64,000 bases of DNA from Candidatus Gastranaerophilales bacterium (GCA_944322545.1 CALUPF010000033.1:105956-169955), one strand, 5' to 3'. Counted from the stretch's first letter, positions 8,052 through 17,502 are shown. Notes: generated from the letters alone by a model not told the origin. A program made the numbers and translations.

Positions 8052-8807
8052 TCATTTTTTAATACTAGATTTAATTTTAAACCTTTTCCCTAAAACGGTA
8101 ACAATTTTATATTTAACTGTTTTATCCTTTGAATATTCATTTTTCACAGAAAAAACTTTTTGGAAAAATGTAGGATTTTTAGCCCAACTGTTATTCCACC
8201 AGTGAACTGCATAAGTGTTTTCTGTTATACAATCTTCTTTAAATTCATCACCTAAATAAAACGGATAAAAATATTCACAAGGATAAACTTTATAGTCATT
8301 GCCTTTGTAGTTTTTCAAAACTTTTTCAAAAACATCAGGTATAATTAATGGTCCACCATTTAAATTTTTATCATTGTAAAAATCTAACATTTCTTTTAAC
8401 AACTGATGATTTTTTACTGAACCTATTACACCAACACCAGCTCTTTTAGGTAATTCTTCACCAACAAAAAATTCGTTTTTTAACAAAGGTGTAAAATCTT
8501 TTTCTACTGTCACATCAGTATCTAAATAAATTCCACCATAATCATACAAAACTTTACAACGAATATAATCACTAACAAAAGCCCATTCCTTATTGTCATA
8601 CCTGTTTTTAAAATATTCACAGTTTTTATACTCGTATTCAAAGTCAAAATAAGGTGAGCCTTCATTTATTTCTATTATTTCATAATCTTTAAGTTTTTGT
8701 TTCCAATTGTGAAGACAAACATTTGCTAATGGTGATTTCAATCCACCAAGCCAAACATAAAAAATTCTTTTAGGAATATTTAATAATTCTTCAATATTAT
8801 CAGTCAT
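8052..8807 (-). CDS. GT32-like glycosyltransferase (DXD-type sugar transferase)
   Basis: A 251-residue enzyme with the Gly_transf_sug pattern: the opening strand IPKRIFYVWLGG, then YDYGGIYLDTDVTVEK, in which DTD is the metal- and sugar-nucleotide-binding DXD motif. A later NGGPLIIPDVFEK and HWWNNSW match relatives that build capsule, O-antigen or glycolipid head groups. There is no signal peptide or membrane segment, so it probably works on the inner face of the membrane. It stands alone, not in a polysaccharide cluster. The sugar and acceptor are unknown. Confidence 0.85.
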   Translation of the reverse strand: MTDNIEELLNIPKRIFYVWLGGLKSPLANVCLHNWKQKLKDYEIIEINEGSPYFDFEYEYKNCEYFKNRYDNKEWAFVSDYIRCKVLYDYGGIYLDTDVTVEKDFTPLLKNEFFVGEELPKRAGVGVIGSVKNHQLLKEMLDFYNDKNLNGGPLIIPDVFEKVLKNYKGNDYKVYPCEYFYPFYLGDEFKEDCITENTYAVHWWNNSWAKNPTFFQKVFSVKNEYSKDKTVKYKIVTVLGKRFKIKSSIKK

Positions 8808-8865
8808 TAGCTTTTATTAAATATAATACTACTGTTTAAGAAAATATTTTCTATTTTAATGATTC

Positions 8866-9267
8866 TTACAGTTCAAACCCATAAGGCAACAGTTCTTCAA
8901 TAGTAAACACTGCACATTTAGAATCTTCACTTTCCAAGACAATTTGAAGCTCTTTATCTTTTTTAAACTCTGCCATCCATTGTCTACAAGCACCACAAGG
9001 CATACAATTTGTTCTATTGTTTGAATATATTGCTATTTTTACAAGCTTGCCCTTTTCGCCAGCAACTATCGCATTTGACATTGCATTTCTTTCTGCGCAT
9101 AAAGAAAGACCATAACTAGCATTTTCAACATTACAACCAAGATAATAATTGCCAGAATCATAAAGTGCACAAGCTCCAACATTAAAATTAGAATATGGAG
9201 CATAAGCTTTTTCGCAAGCTTCTTTTGCTAGGTTTAACATTTCTAAATTATTAAGCATAGTCTGCAT
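8866..9267 (-). CDS. cdd: Cytidine deaminase
   Basis: A 133-residue homotetrameric-type cytidine deaminase for pyrimidine salvage (cytidine or deoxycytidine to uridine). The zinc site is complete: CAERNA supplies one Cys and the catalytic Glu, and PCGACRQ supplies the other two Cys. YAPYSNFNVGA near residue 22 is the substrate-binding start of the fold. Two candidate ATGs lie three codons apart (9267 and 9258); the upstream one is given. Confidence 0.94.
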   Translation of the reverse strand: MQTMLNNLEMLNLAKEACEKAYAPYSNFNVGACALYDSGNYYLGCNVENASYGLSLCAERNAMSNAIVAGEKGKLVKIAIYSNNRTNCMPCGACRQWMAEFKKDKELQIVLESEDSKCAVFTIEELLPYGFEL

Positions 9268-9415
9268 ACCCGATTACCATTTTGTATATCCTAAGTTCCA
9301 TAATTTTACAACATTTCATAGATTTATTAAATACAAACAACTAAAAATACTATATTTAAGGGATATAAATTGAATAAAAAATGAACGATAATTAAAGAAA
9401 ATAATAGGGATAATT

Positions 9416-10897
9416 ATGACTTGGGATAATATGAAAAGATTTGTAATTTGTGCGTTTATAGTTATATCAGCATTTTTCAATGCTTGTGAAAGCATTGCAG
9501 CACCCAGAAAAATTCCAACTGTCGCAGTTATAAGTGATACTAGTCAAAGAAACGGGACAACATATCTTGTTTGTGGAGCTGCATCTGATATCATTGCCAC
9601 TGATATAATCAATAGACTAAACCAAACTGGACGTATTAAAGCACCTTTGCTTGGTGAAAGTATGTCAAAAATCACACAAAAAAATCTATCCCTATATTAT
9701 GTCACTTTTTTTAGAGAATACAAATATAACTACAACGTTGATTTTGTGAATCTTAAAAGACTCACAAAAAATATCAATGCCGACTATATTCTTATGATAA
9801 CAAGTGGGCTTGATACTCAAACAGAATTTTTCAAAGAAACTTGGTGGAGCAAATGGGGCATCTCAAGCTCTGAACCAATCAGACCAAATTTCAAATTAGC
9901 AACTTTAATTACACTAATCGACAAAAAAACATATTCTATTGTTTGGCAAGATCTCTACCAAAGAGAAATTAGAGCAAAAGATATGGATTTGAGCTTAATC
10001 CAATTTTCGCCTAGCTATTCTCAACTTGCAAAAATCAAAAAATATTCAAAAAACATGTCCGAATATGTTGTAAATATTGTTGATAAACAAGTAAATCCTT
10101 GGATAGTTCCGCCAGAAGAACCTAAAGCTATCGAAATGAAAAGCAGATTCATAAATGAAGGAACTAAAGTTTATTACCCAACAGTCAATGGAGAAGTTGT
10201 AAAAGAAAACATAACAGATTTTAAAGAAAACACACAACGCAAAATTGACAACTACAAAAAAGAACGTGAAATAAAAAAACAAAAACATATTGAAAATGTA
10301 AACTATCAGAAAAAGCAAGAAGCTGAAAGAAAAGCTACTATGCAAAAAATAAAACAACTTGAAGAACAAACTCAAGCTACACACCAAATGCAAAAAACAC
10401 AAAAATCACAACCAAAAAAAGAAGAAAGATTGTTTGATTCAATAAGAAACAATATCGACGATATGTCTAATTCTTTGCCACCACAAAAAGAAATGACAGA
10501 AGATGATTATATAAAACCAGCAGTCCAAATCGAACCAAAACAAGAAAAAACAGAAAGGCCTGCTCAAACTGAAATCAAACAAACAGAAAATAAAAAGCCG
10601 ACAGTTCAAAAAGAAGAGCCTAAGTTAATCAATCCAGTTATGAATAAACCTGTAAAACAGGCACAACCAAAATCTTCTCAAACAATAAAAAAAGAAACAA
10701 AACCTATAGACAATACCCAAAAACAAGAAAGTGCAAAACCACAAGAAAAATTGCCATCATATGATTGGAATTTACAAAATATTTACCTACAAAAAATAGG
10801 CAATGAAAAGCCTGAACAGAATAATAAGCCTGTTATCGAAAAGAAATATAAAAGAACAGCTCAAAAAAATGCTTTAATCAAAGCGGAAACAGAATAA
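9416..10897 (+). CDS. Secreted protein with CsgG/TolB-N-like domain and Lys/Gln-rich tail
   Basis: A 493-residue protein. Residues ~7-30 form a signal peptide (RFVICAFIVISAFF) that ends near a Cys-containing SIAA site. Residues ~33-220 look like a soluble alpha/beta domain of the CsgG/TolB-N kind: a strand TVAVISDTSQ, then ASDIIATDIINRL, then INADYILMITSG. From ~250 onward it is a low-complexity, Lys-, Gln- and Glu-rich chain, partly coiled coil and probably disordered. Such proteins often act at the cell envelope, but no exact family is recognised. It stands alone. Confidence 0.65.
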   Translation: MTWDNMKRFVICAFIVISAFFNACESIAAPRKIPTVAVISDTSQRNGTTYLVCGAASDIIATDIINRLNQTGRIKAPLLGESMSKITQKNLSLYYVTFFREYKYNYNVDFVNLKRLTKNINADYILMITSGLDTQTEFFKETWWSKWGISSSEPIRPNFKLATLITLIDKKTYSIVWQDLYQREIRAKDMDLSLIQFSPSYSQLAKIKKYSKNMSEYVVNIVDKQVNPWIVPPEEPKAIEMKSRFINEGTKVYYPTVNGEVVKENITDFKENTQRKIDNYKKEREIKKQKHIENVNYQKKQEAERKATMQKIKQLEEQTQATHQMQKTQKSQPKKEERLFDSIRNNIDDMSNSLPPQKEMTEDDYIKPAVQIEPKQEKTERPAQTEIKQTENKKPTVQKEEPKLINPVMNKPVKQAQPKSSQTIKKETKPIDNTQKQESAKPQEKLPSYDWNLQNIYLQKIGNEKPEQNNKPVIEKKYKRTAQKNALIKAETE

Positions 10898-10928
10898 ATC
10901 GTAATATAATTTACATTATTTGAATTAT

Positions 10929-10956
10929 TTGAGACAAAATTTGTTGGTTATATTAT
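10929..10956 (+). promoter_or_regulatory. Probable murA promoter
   Basis: TTGAGA (10929-10934), a 16-base spacer, then TATTAT (10951-10956), about 33 bases before the murA start. Confidence 0.5.
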
Positions 10957-10988
10957 GATTATAGAAGAGAAAAATTCGGAGGATAACA

Positions 10989-12308
10989 TTGGCTGAGAAA
11001 CTTAAAATTGTAGGAGGAAATGCACTACACGGTGAAGTATCAATTAGTGGTGCAAAAAATGCTGTTTTAAAACTAATGGCAGCTGCAATCTTAGCCAAAG
11101 GTGAAACAATCATACACAATGTCCCTGAATTAACGGACGTCCAAATTATGCTTCGAGTAATTGAAGGTCTTGGCGTTAAAACAAAGTATAACAAAGCAAA
11201 TAAAACTGTTGCAATAGATGCTACAAATCTAACAAGTATCACAGCAAAATATGAATTAGTTAGTAAAATGAGAGCTTCTTTCATCGTTTTAGGTGCACTT
11301 GTTTCAAGATGCAAAGAAGCAATTGTAGCTCTTCCTGGCGGTTGTGCAATAGGTGAAAGAAGAGTTGATTTCCATATCAAAGGGCTTGAAGCTTTAGGAG
11401 CAGAAATAAAAATCGAAAATGGTTATGTTCACGCTAAAGCACAAAATCTAAAAGGCACAGATATCTACTTAGACATTCCATCAGTAGGTGCGACCGAAAA
11501 CCTTATGTTAGCTGCAATTTTAGCGGATGGCGCAACTAGAATCCAAAATGCAGCACAAGAACCTGAAATTGTAGACCTTGCTAACTTCTTAAACTCAATG
11601 GGTGCTGACATTTCAGGAGCAGGAACATCAGAAATTGTGATCAATGGTGTAAAACAAGAAGACCTACATCCTATTGAATACACAACAATTCCTGACAGAA
11701 TCGAAGCTGGAACATACATGGCTGCAATTATTGCAACAAAAGGAAAAGGCATCATAAAAAATGTTTTTCCTTCACACCTAACTTTTTACAACTCAAAATT
11801 GATTAAAATGGGTGCAAATATAAAACTCATTGAACCGACTGTTATTGAAGTTAGTTGTAATCAAAGATTAAATGCAGTAAATATTGTTACTCAGCCATAT
11901 CCAGGATTCCCAACAGACTTGCAATCATTAGCTATGGCTATGCTAACAACTGCAGATGGAGTCAGCATAATAACAGAAAGTCTGTATGAAAACAGATTCA
12001 TGCAAGTTCCTGAATTAAGAAGAATGGGAGCTGACATTCACCAAGAAAGAAATCATGCTTTAGTCAGAGGGGTTAAATCTCTAAATGGAGCAAATGTAAA
12101 AGCCAGCGATTTAAGAGCAGGAGCATCTTTGATCATTGCAGCCCTTATGGCAGAAGGCGAAAGCGAAATTGAAGCACTTCATCATATCGACAGAGGTTAT
12201 GAACTTTTTGAAACAAAATTTGCCAACATGGGGGCAAACATAGTAAGATACAATGATGATAGTGAAACTGTGGAAATAAAAAAGGGAAACGTTAATGCCT
12301 CAATATAA
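10989..12308 (+). CDS. murA: UDP-N-acetylglucosamine 1-carboxyvinyltransferase
   Basis: A 439-residue enzyme that adds enolpyruvate to UDP-GlcNAc, the first committed step of peptidoglycan synthesis. The active-site loop LPGGCAIGERRVDFH retains the catalytic Cys that fosfomycin attacks. The amino motif ISGAKNAVLKLMAA and the TIPDRIEAGTYMAA motif are typical. The start is TTG at 10989 behind CGGAGG. Its last four codons overlap the start of the next gene. glmS, which makes the amino-sugar precursor, lies about 1.1 kb downstream. Confidence 0.96.
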   Translation: MAEKLKIVGGNALHGEVSISGAKNAVLKLMAAAILAKGETIIHNVPELTDVQIMLRVIEGLGVKTKYNKANKTVAIDATNLTSITAKYELVSKMRASFIVLGALVSRCKEAIVALPGGCAIGERRVDFHIKGLEALGAEIKIENGYVHAKAQNLKGTDIYLDIPSVGATENLMLAAILADGATRIQNAAQEPEIVDLANFLNSMGADISGAGTSEIVINGVKQEDLHPIEYTTIPDRIEAGTYMAAIIATKGKGIIKNVFPSHLTFYNSKLIKMGANIKLIEPTVIEVSCNQRLNAVNIVTQPYPGFPTDLQSLAMAMLTTADGVSIITESLYENRFMQVPELRRMGADIHQERNHALVRGVKSLNGANVKASDLRAGASLIIAALMAEGESEIEALHHIDRGYELFETKFANMGANIVRYNDDSETVEIKKGNVNASI

Positions 12309-12627
12309 AAGATGGTACGATCATGACCCGGTTTTAATGGAAGTCGTTGAATTACTGAGAAATTATCAAGATGAATTGAGAGCTCAGGCAGAGATTTTTT
12401 TGGCAAAAATAGAAGAAAAAGTGTCTAAAGAAACTATTGATAAATTCTATGATATGGTGAAGCCTATTAATGGGAATCGCTGGTATGACAAAGATCCTGT
12501 TATTTCAAAAACTGTTGAACTATTAAGAGTTGTTCCACCTGAAATACAAAAATCAGCAGCTGAAAATTTCATCAAATCATTAGAAGAATTAGGCGTAGAT
12601 AGAAAAGCTAAAACTGAAAACAATTAA
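12295..12627 (+). CDS. Unknown 110-residue protein with an internal duplication
   Basis: The start lies 14 bases inside the end of murA in another frame, which suggests coupled translation. The protein is two copies of one unit: RWYDHDPVLMEVVELLRN (residues 6-23) and RWYDKDPVISKTVELLRV (62-79), each followed by an acidic-basic helix. It has no signal peptide or membrane span, and I do not recognise the family. Its tie to murA suggests a link to cell-wall precursor supply, which is inference only. Confidence 0.8.
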   Translation: MPQYKRWYDHDPVLMEVVELLRNYQDELRAQAEIFLAKIEEKVSKETIDKFYDMVKPINGNRWYDKDPVISKTVELLRVVPPEIQKSAAENFIKSLEELGVDRKAKTENN

Positions 12628-12632
12628 AAAAA

Positions 12633-13292
12633 CTATCTTTTTCTGAAGATTTGTGGTGCTTGTTTTTCAGTTACTTCTTTTCCACTGATAAAAAGTCTGT
12701 CATTTGGCGAAATTGAAATTTCTTCAAAAAAGTCCAACAACTTTTTTAAAGAGTTAACAACATCGGGCTTTTCTTGATTTGAACGCCACTCTAGCAACCT
12801 TAAAGTCCAAGTGTCATCAGCTTTTGAATATTTAAAATCAACTTCTCCGCCTTGCTTTGTAATCGTTTGAAACCAAGATAAATTTGAACACTTTTTTTGC
12901 AACATTTTTTTCATACATAAAAAGTTTTTAACTGATTTTTTTGCAAATTCTGTTTTTTTAGATCCAACTATCAAAGCGCTGTCAACTTGGGGAAATGAAT
13001 CCTTTATAAAATCCACATACTTTTTAAACAAACTCGATTCTTCACAATCCCAAAGATGAAAGCCCAAAGCAGTTAACTCATTTTTTGAGCTCAAGCCCCC
13101 ACCAGTACAAGTTCTTACGTTAACAGTACTAAAAGTATCAGATTTTAAAATATTAGCATTTGATGCATCAGAAAAATAATGAATATACTTACCTTTTGGA
13201 ATTTTATCAAAGGCTTTCATTCCTACAATATTTATTCTTGACTTAAAAGAAACATTAGAAAAATCTTGCATAACAAGATAAAATATGAACAT
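12633..13292 (-). CDS. Unknown protein with a CheD-like Thr-Cys-His arrangement
   Basis: A 219-residue protein with no family I can name. A conserved-looking patch NVRTCTGGG followed by LGFHLWD places T56, C62 and H79 at offsets of 6 and 17. The same offsets separate the catalytic Thr, Cys and His of CheD, the chemoreceptor glutamine deamidase (T21, C27, H44 in the Thermotoga protein). Overall length is greater than CheD (about 160), and the rest does not obviously match. An alternative start is the Met at residue 8. It is convergent with the murA-linked gene. Confidence 0.6.
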   Translation of the reverse strand: MFIFYLVMQDFSNVSFKSRINIVGMKAFDKIPKGKYIHYFSDASNANILKSDTFSTVNVRTCTGGGLSSKNELTALGFHLWDCEESSLFKKYVDFIKDSFPQVDSALIVGSKKTEFAKKSVKNFLCMKKMLQKKCSNLSWFQTITKQGGEVDFKYSKADDTWTLRLLEWRSNQEKPDVVNSLKKLLDFFEEISISPNDRLFISGKEVTEKQAPQIFRKR

Positions 13293-13413
13293 AAAAATTT
13301 TTGCTTACATTTTGAATCTTTATAAAATATTAATCTCAAACTACTTCCCAAAAACAGTTTTTTGAAATAGAATCTTATAATAATTTAATTAGACAATTCG
13401 AGGATTAGATAAT

Positions 13414-15261
13414 ATGTGTGGAATAGTAGGATATGTTGGTTCAAAATCTGTTGTTGATATTTTGCTAAATGGATTAAGCAAACTAGAATACAGAGGCTAC
13501 GATTCAGCAGGTGTTGCAATAAATTCTGAAGGAAAAATTAAGGTATATAAAGCAGAAGGCAAACTCCAAAACCTTAAAGAACTTCTTGAAAAACACAATT
13601 CTGAAATAATTGAAACAACAGCAGGAATTGGACATATCCGTTGGGCAACACACGGTCTTCCTAACACTATTAATGCTCATCCACACACTTGTAACTGTGG
13701 AAAATTAGCAATCGTCCATAACGGAATCGTTGAAAACTACAAAGAATTAAAAGCTGAATTAGTTAATGAAGGTTGTATTTTTAAATCAGAAACAGATACA
13801 GAAGTAGTCGCTCATTTAATTGCTCATGAATACGGAAAATTAAATGACCTACCTAAAGCAGTAAGAGCTGCAGCAAAAAGACTCAAAGGGGCATATGCTT
13901 TATGTGTTATGCACCAAGACGAACCAAATATCTTAGTTGGAACAAGAAAAAACGCCCCACTAATTGTTGCATTAGGTCAAGGTGAAAACTACCTAGCGAG
14001 TGACTCACCAGCCATTATCCAATATACTAAAAGAGTTATTTACCTAGACGACGACCAAGTTGCTGTTTTAACACCATCTAGTGTCTTAATTACGGATATA
14101 GATGGAAAGCAAATTGATAAAAAAGAAGAAATTCTTCCTTGGGAACCAATTGCTATGAGCAAAATGGGATATAAACACTTCATGCTTAAAGAAATCCATG
14201 AGCAACCTGATGTAATCAGAAACGTTTTATCAGGAAAACTTCCAGATATTAACAAACCAATTGTTCTTGATGAAGTAAAACTTACAAAAGACGAAATTAA
14301 AAACCTAAAAAGAATTGAGATTATTGCCTGTGGAACCTCATTGCATGCAGCAATGGTCGCAAAATATATCTTAGAAGCATTCACAAACATTCCTGTTGAT
14401 GTTGAAGCTTCTAGTGAATACATCTACAGAAAAACTGTTACTGACGCTAACACATTGGTAATAGGTATCTCACAATCAGGTGAAACTTCTGATACAATAA
14501 CTGCTATAAGACAAGCAAAATCAGTCGGCTCACATGTTTTGATTATCACAAACAGACCAGACTCTATTATGGCAAGAGAAGCTCACAGCTTAATTCCTGT
14601 AAACGCAGGCATAGAAGTTAGTGTTGCAGCTACAAAATCTTTCAATGCTCAATTAATAGCACTTTATCTTTTCGCAATGTATATTGCAGAAATCAAAGGA
14701 ACTTTTGATTTAGATAAAATCAAATCATTGAAACATGAAATGTTATTGCTTCCACAAAAAATTGAAACAGTTCTTTCACACAAAGATGATGTTATTAAAT
14801 GTGCAAGAGCATTTGCTTCATACAAAAACTTTATTTATATAGCTAGAGGAATCAACTTCCCAACAGCATTAGAAGGAGCTTTGAAATTAAAAGAAATCAG
14901 CTATATTAACGCAACAGGATATCCAGCTGGAGAACTCAAACATGGCCCTATCGCAATGCTTGATGAAACAATGCCTGTATTAGCAATTCTTATGCCAGGT
15001 AGCATAGTTTATGAAAAAGTTCTTTCAAATGCAGAAGAAGCAAAAGCAAGAAACGCAAGAATGATAGCGCTTACATCAGCAGAAGATAAACACTTAGAAG
15101 ATGTATTTGAATACATTCTAAAAGTACCTGCTGTTGATGAATACTTATCACCAGTTATTGCATCAGTTCCATTGCAACTACTTGCGTACTATATTGCAGA
15201 ATTTCTAGGTAAAGATGTAGATCAACCAAGAAACCTTGCTAAATCTGTTACGGTAGAATAA
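13414..15261 (+). CDS. glmS: Glutamine-fructose-6-phosphate aminotransferase (isomerizing)
   Basis: A 615-residue enzyme that makes glucosamine-6-phosphate for peptidoglycan and LPS. The amino half is a class II glutaminase with nucleophile Cys2 (MCGIVGYVG) and the HIRWATHG motif. The carboxy half has two SIS domains (CGTSLHAAMVAKY, SQSGETSDTI, then ARGINFPTALEGALKLKE). A -10-like TATAAT lies at 13376-13381. No glmS ribozyme is seen in the short upstream gap. Its stop overlaps the start of a 53-codon gene. Confidence 0.97.
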   Translation: MCGIVGYVGSKSVVDILLNGLSKLEYRGYDSAGVAINSEGKIKVYKAEGKLQNLKELLEKHNSEIIETTAGIGHIRWATHGLPNTINAHPHTCNCGKLAIVHNGIVENYKELKAELVNEGCIFKSETDTEVVAHLIAHEYGKLNDLPKAVRAAAKRLKGAYALCVMHQDEPNILVGTRKNAPLIVALGQGENYLASDSPAIIQYTKRVIYLDDDQVAVLTPSSVLITDIDGKQIDKKEEILPWEPIAMSKMGYKHFMLKEIHEQPDVIRNVLSGKLPDINKPIVLDEVKLTKDEIKNLKRIEIIACGTSLHAAMVAKYILEAFTNIPVDVEASSEYIYRKTVTDANTLVIGISQSGETSDTITAIRQAKSVGSHVLIITNRPDSIMAREAHSLIPVNAGIEVSVAATKSFNAQLIALYLFAMYIAEIKGTFDLDKIKSLKHEMLLLPQKIETVLSHKDDVIKCARAFASYKNFIYIARGINFPTALEGALKLKEISYINATGYPAGELKHGPIAMLDETMPVLAILMPGSIVYEKVLSNAEEAKARNARMIALTSAEDKHLEDVFEYILKVPAVDEYLSPVIASVPLQLLAYYIAEFLGKDVDQPRNLAKSVTVE

Positions 15262-15422
15262 TGATTCTCACAGAAAATTTTAAAATAGAGAAATGTGACA
15301 ATATAACAAGCCAATACATAGAATCAAAACTCAAAAATATTGGTATTGTTCCTTTGAGATGGGCTATTGTTGATGAAGAAAAAGACTTTTGGGTAATTTC
15401 TGTGTCATACGAAAAAGTATAA
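15261..15422 (+). CDS. Unknown 53-residue protein coupled to glmS
   Basis: The ATG at 15261 shares a base with the glmS stop (TAATG), the sign of translational coupling. The 54-codon frame encodes an acidic-basic protein with core strands IGIVPLRWAIVDEE and DFWVISVSYEKV, consistent with a small alpha/beta fold. There is no signal peptide. The family is not recognised. The compact overlap and the regular residue pattern make a real gene likely. Confidence 0.7.
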   Translation: MILTENFKIEKCDNITSQYIESKLKNIGIVPLRWAIVDEEKDFWVISVSYEKV

Positions 15423-15513
15423 TTGTGACATTCTTTTAACAATTCTAAAAGAGATAGCAAAAATTTTTTTTCACGAGCTTTTTATCTCATACAAGTTTTG
15501 AAAGGAAATAAAA

Positions 15514-15834
15514 ATGGCACCAAAAATTCAGCCCAAAGTTATTATTGAAAGAACATTTAACAAAGACGGAAGCATTCTTAGAAAATATGCTCACACAACT
15601 GGAGATGTAACATACACTCTTAGCAACAAGATTCCCGGAGTAGGATATTTTGGAAGAGCTCTAAGATGCGACAAGTTTGAAACACCTATAAAAGCTATTA
15701 TAAGTGAACCTAATAAGCCAGTTGAATCATACATGAAAGCTCCAGATGGAAGCACAATCAAAAAAGTTGGTGACAAAATGATTCAACTTAAAAATGTTGT
15801 TTTTTACAACTTCTGTGAAAAATTTTTAAAATAA
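15514..15834 (+). CDS. Unknown 106-residue protein
   Basis: The start is behind a good ribosome site (GAAAGGA, nine bases ahead). The protein is basic and strand-rich, has no signal peptide or membrane segment, and has only two Cys residues. It lies 91 bases after the glmS-coupled gene and could share its transcript. A weak GCCTT...AAGGC hairpin (15838-15860) follows the stop. No family is recognised. Confidence 0.7.
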   Translation: MAPKIQPKVIIERTFNKDGSILRKYAHTTGDVTYTLSNKIPGVGYFGRALRCDKFETPIKAIISEPNKPVESYMKAPDGSTIKKVGDKMIQLKNVVFYNFCEKFLK

Positions 15835-15904
15835 AAAGCCTTCGTCAGTCCAACAAAGGCATTAATAAATTAGGATATTTTTATAACAACTGGTAGGCTC
15901 TTAA

Positions 15905-16741
15905 TTATGAGCTTATCAGTTGTAGTACTTCTTGTAAAAGCTGTTTGTTTGTTTGAATCAGTTTGTTTGATACATCAAGCTGCATTTTTGCTTGTTGATA
16001 ATAAGAAATATTCGCTTTAAAGTCACAGTTTGACATTTCTAACAAACCGCCTCTAACTTCACCACGGCCAATTACCGGACGTCCTGATTCTTCAGTTTCA
16101 ATAAATTCGCCTTGTTTAGTTTCATAAAGGCCTTCAGGGTTATGGAAATTCATAATAGCTAATTTGTATAATGGCACTACATTTTTTCCGCCATCTGATT
16201 TACCATATAAAATTCCATCGCCTTTGAATTCAAATTCATCATATTTTCCAAGATATTTACCATTATTAGGGTCAATCCATAGCTTGATATTTGTAGTTGG
16301 GATATTCACAGCACCACCTTTGATACCGGTTTCAGCATAAATATCAGCATCAATAGGCTTAGTACCTTGCATAATTTCACCCTTATCGTTCAAAATATAA
16401 CCTTGAACAGTATATCCGCTTGGGTTTTTATATACACCTTCTTTATCAAAAGTAAATTCACCTAACCTTGAATAGACAATTTGCCCATCTGAACGACGCA
16501 AAGTAAAATATCCTTCACCTTCTAAAAAGACGTTTTCATTAGATGTACCAGGAGTAGATTTACCCTGTCCAACATTCTTGTTAAATCCATCAATTATCGC
16601 TGTGTTTAAAAAAGTTTTAAAACTTGCTTGAGTTTCTCTATACCCAGGAGTATAGATGTTTGTAAGGTTTTCTGAAATTGCATCCATCCAATCGGATGTA
16701 GCTTTTTGTGTATTTAGAGCGTTTACAAATGAATCATTCAT
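15905..16741 (-). CDS. Flagellar hook/distal-rod protein of the FlgE/FlgF/FlgG family
   Basis: A 278-residue axial protein. The amino-terminal rod motif is ISENLTNIYTPGYRE (about residues 22-36). The middle carries the FlgE/F/G core FLEGEGYFTLRRSDG and YSRLGEFTFDKEGVY. The carboxy helix region is GGLLEMSNCDFKANISYY. Length fits FlgF or FlgG (about 250-260) better than a long FlgE. It is the third gene of the leftward fliJ-fliK operon, where a hook gene would be expected, so a short FlgE is also possible. Confidence 0.88.
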   Translation of the reverse strand: MNDSFVNALNTQKATSDWMDAISENLTNIYTPGYRETQASFKTFLNTAIIDGFNKNVGQGKSTPGTSNENVFLEGEGYFTLRRSDGQIVYSRLGEFTFDKEGVYKNPSGYTVQGYILNDKGEIMQGTKPIDADIYAETGIKGGAVNIPTTNIKLWIDPNNGKYLGKYDEFEFKGDGILYGKSDGGKNVVPLYKLAIMNFHNPEGLYETKQGEFIETEESGRPVIGRGEVRGGLLEMSNCDFKANISYYQQAKMQLDVSNKLIQTNKQLLQEVLQLISS

Positions 16742-16743
16742 TT

Positions 16744-17502
16744 TTACTCTCCTTTATCTTTTCTTTGTTGTTGTCTTTCACGATTTTGATTGTTTTGATT
16801 TGATTGCCTGTAAAACAAGTCATTGTATGGCAAATTTTGATCATCAAATCTTTGTTTAAGATATCCTATATTGTTTCTTAAATAAGCTTCTACTGCCTTA
16901 TCTCCAGGAATAAACTCAGCAGAAACCTTACCTTTTGTATCTACTTTCAGAATAACTGAGACATTATTATCGAAGTCTATTCTTACCGGCTTTTGATCAG
17001 TATAAGCTTTGTTGATAAGATCTGTGAGAACCTTGGATGTTTGCTGAGCTTTGTATGTTGGCCCAACTTCATCAGCAAATTTGATCAAGTTTGTTTTGTC
17101 GCCGTTTTGTTGAACTGCAAACTGTTTATTTTCAACAAGATCAGCAAAAAACTTTGCATCTTCTTTTGAAATTTTTAAAGAATCATAATTGTACATTGAT
17201 TTCAAATTTTTGAGACTAGAAACTGTATCAAAACCGAATTTATTTATATAGTCCTCATTCAGCATGTTCATATTTTGTTGATTTTGAACAGGCTGTTCGA
17301 TGCTGACTTTATCAGTACTTTTAGGTTCTTCTAACAATTTTTGGAATTCTCCTTTGTTTTCACCTTCATTTGTATCTTTTTTTTCTTCTGTTTTAGATGA
17401 AGATGAAACTTTTTCAGAATTTTTTATATTATTTTTTTCACTAACTTGCGTTGTTTGTTGTGTTTCTGTTGCTGTTGGAGTCTGGGTAGTTGAAATATTC
17501 AT
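16744..17502 (-). CDS. fliK: FliK-like hook-length control protein
   Basis: A 252-residue protein. The first ~80 residues are Thr-, Ser- and Lys-rich and probably disordered, as in the export ruler of FliK. The carboxy domain resembles Flg_hook (PF02120): PVRIDFDNNVSVILKVDTKG, then VSAEFIPGDKAVEAYLRNN and YLKQRFDDQNLPYND. Its position between fliJ and a hook-type gene supports the call. The start overlaps fliJ by 62 bases and is backed by an AAGGA site. It is shorter than typical FliK (about 400). Confidence 0.78.
   Translation of the reverse strand: MNISTTQTPTATETQQTTQVSEKNNIKNSEKVSSSSKTEEKKDTNEGENKGEFQKLLEEPKSTDKVSIEQPVQNQQNMNMLNEDYINKFGFDTVSSLKNLKSMYNYDSLKISKEDAKFFADLVENKQFAVQQNGDKTNLIKFADEVGPTYKAQQTSKVLTDLINKAYTDQKPVRIDFDNNVSVILKVDTKGKVSAEFIPGDKAVEAYLRNNIGYLKQRFDDQNLPYNDLFYRQSNQNNQNRERQQQRKDKGE

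Noticed and set aside
13293..13413. glmS ribozyme upstream of glmS
   Set aside because: The gap is about 120 bases and very AT-rich; no conserved ribozyme core could be seen.
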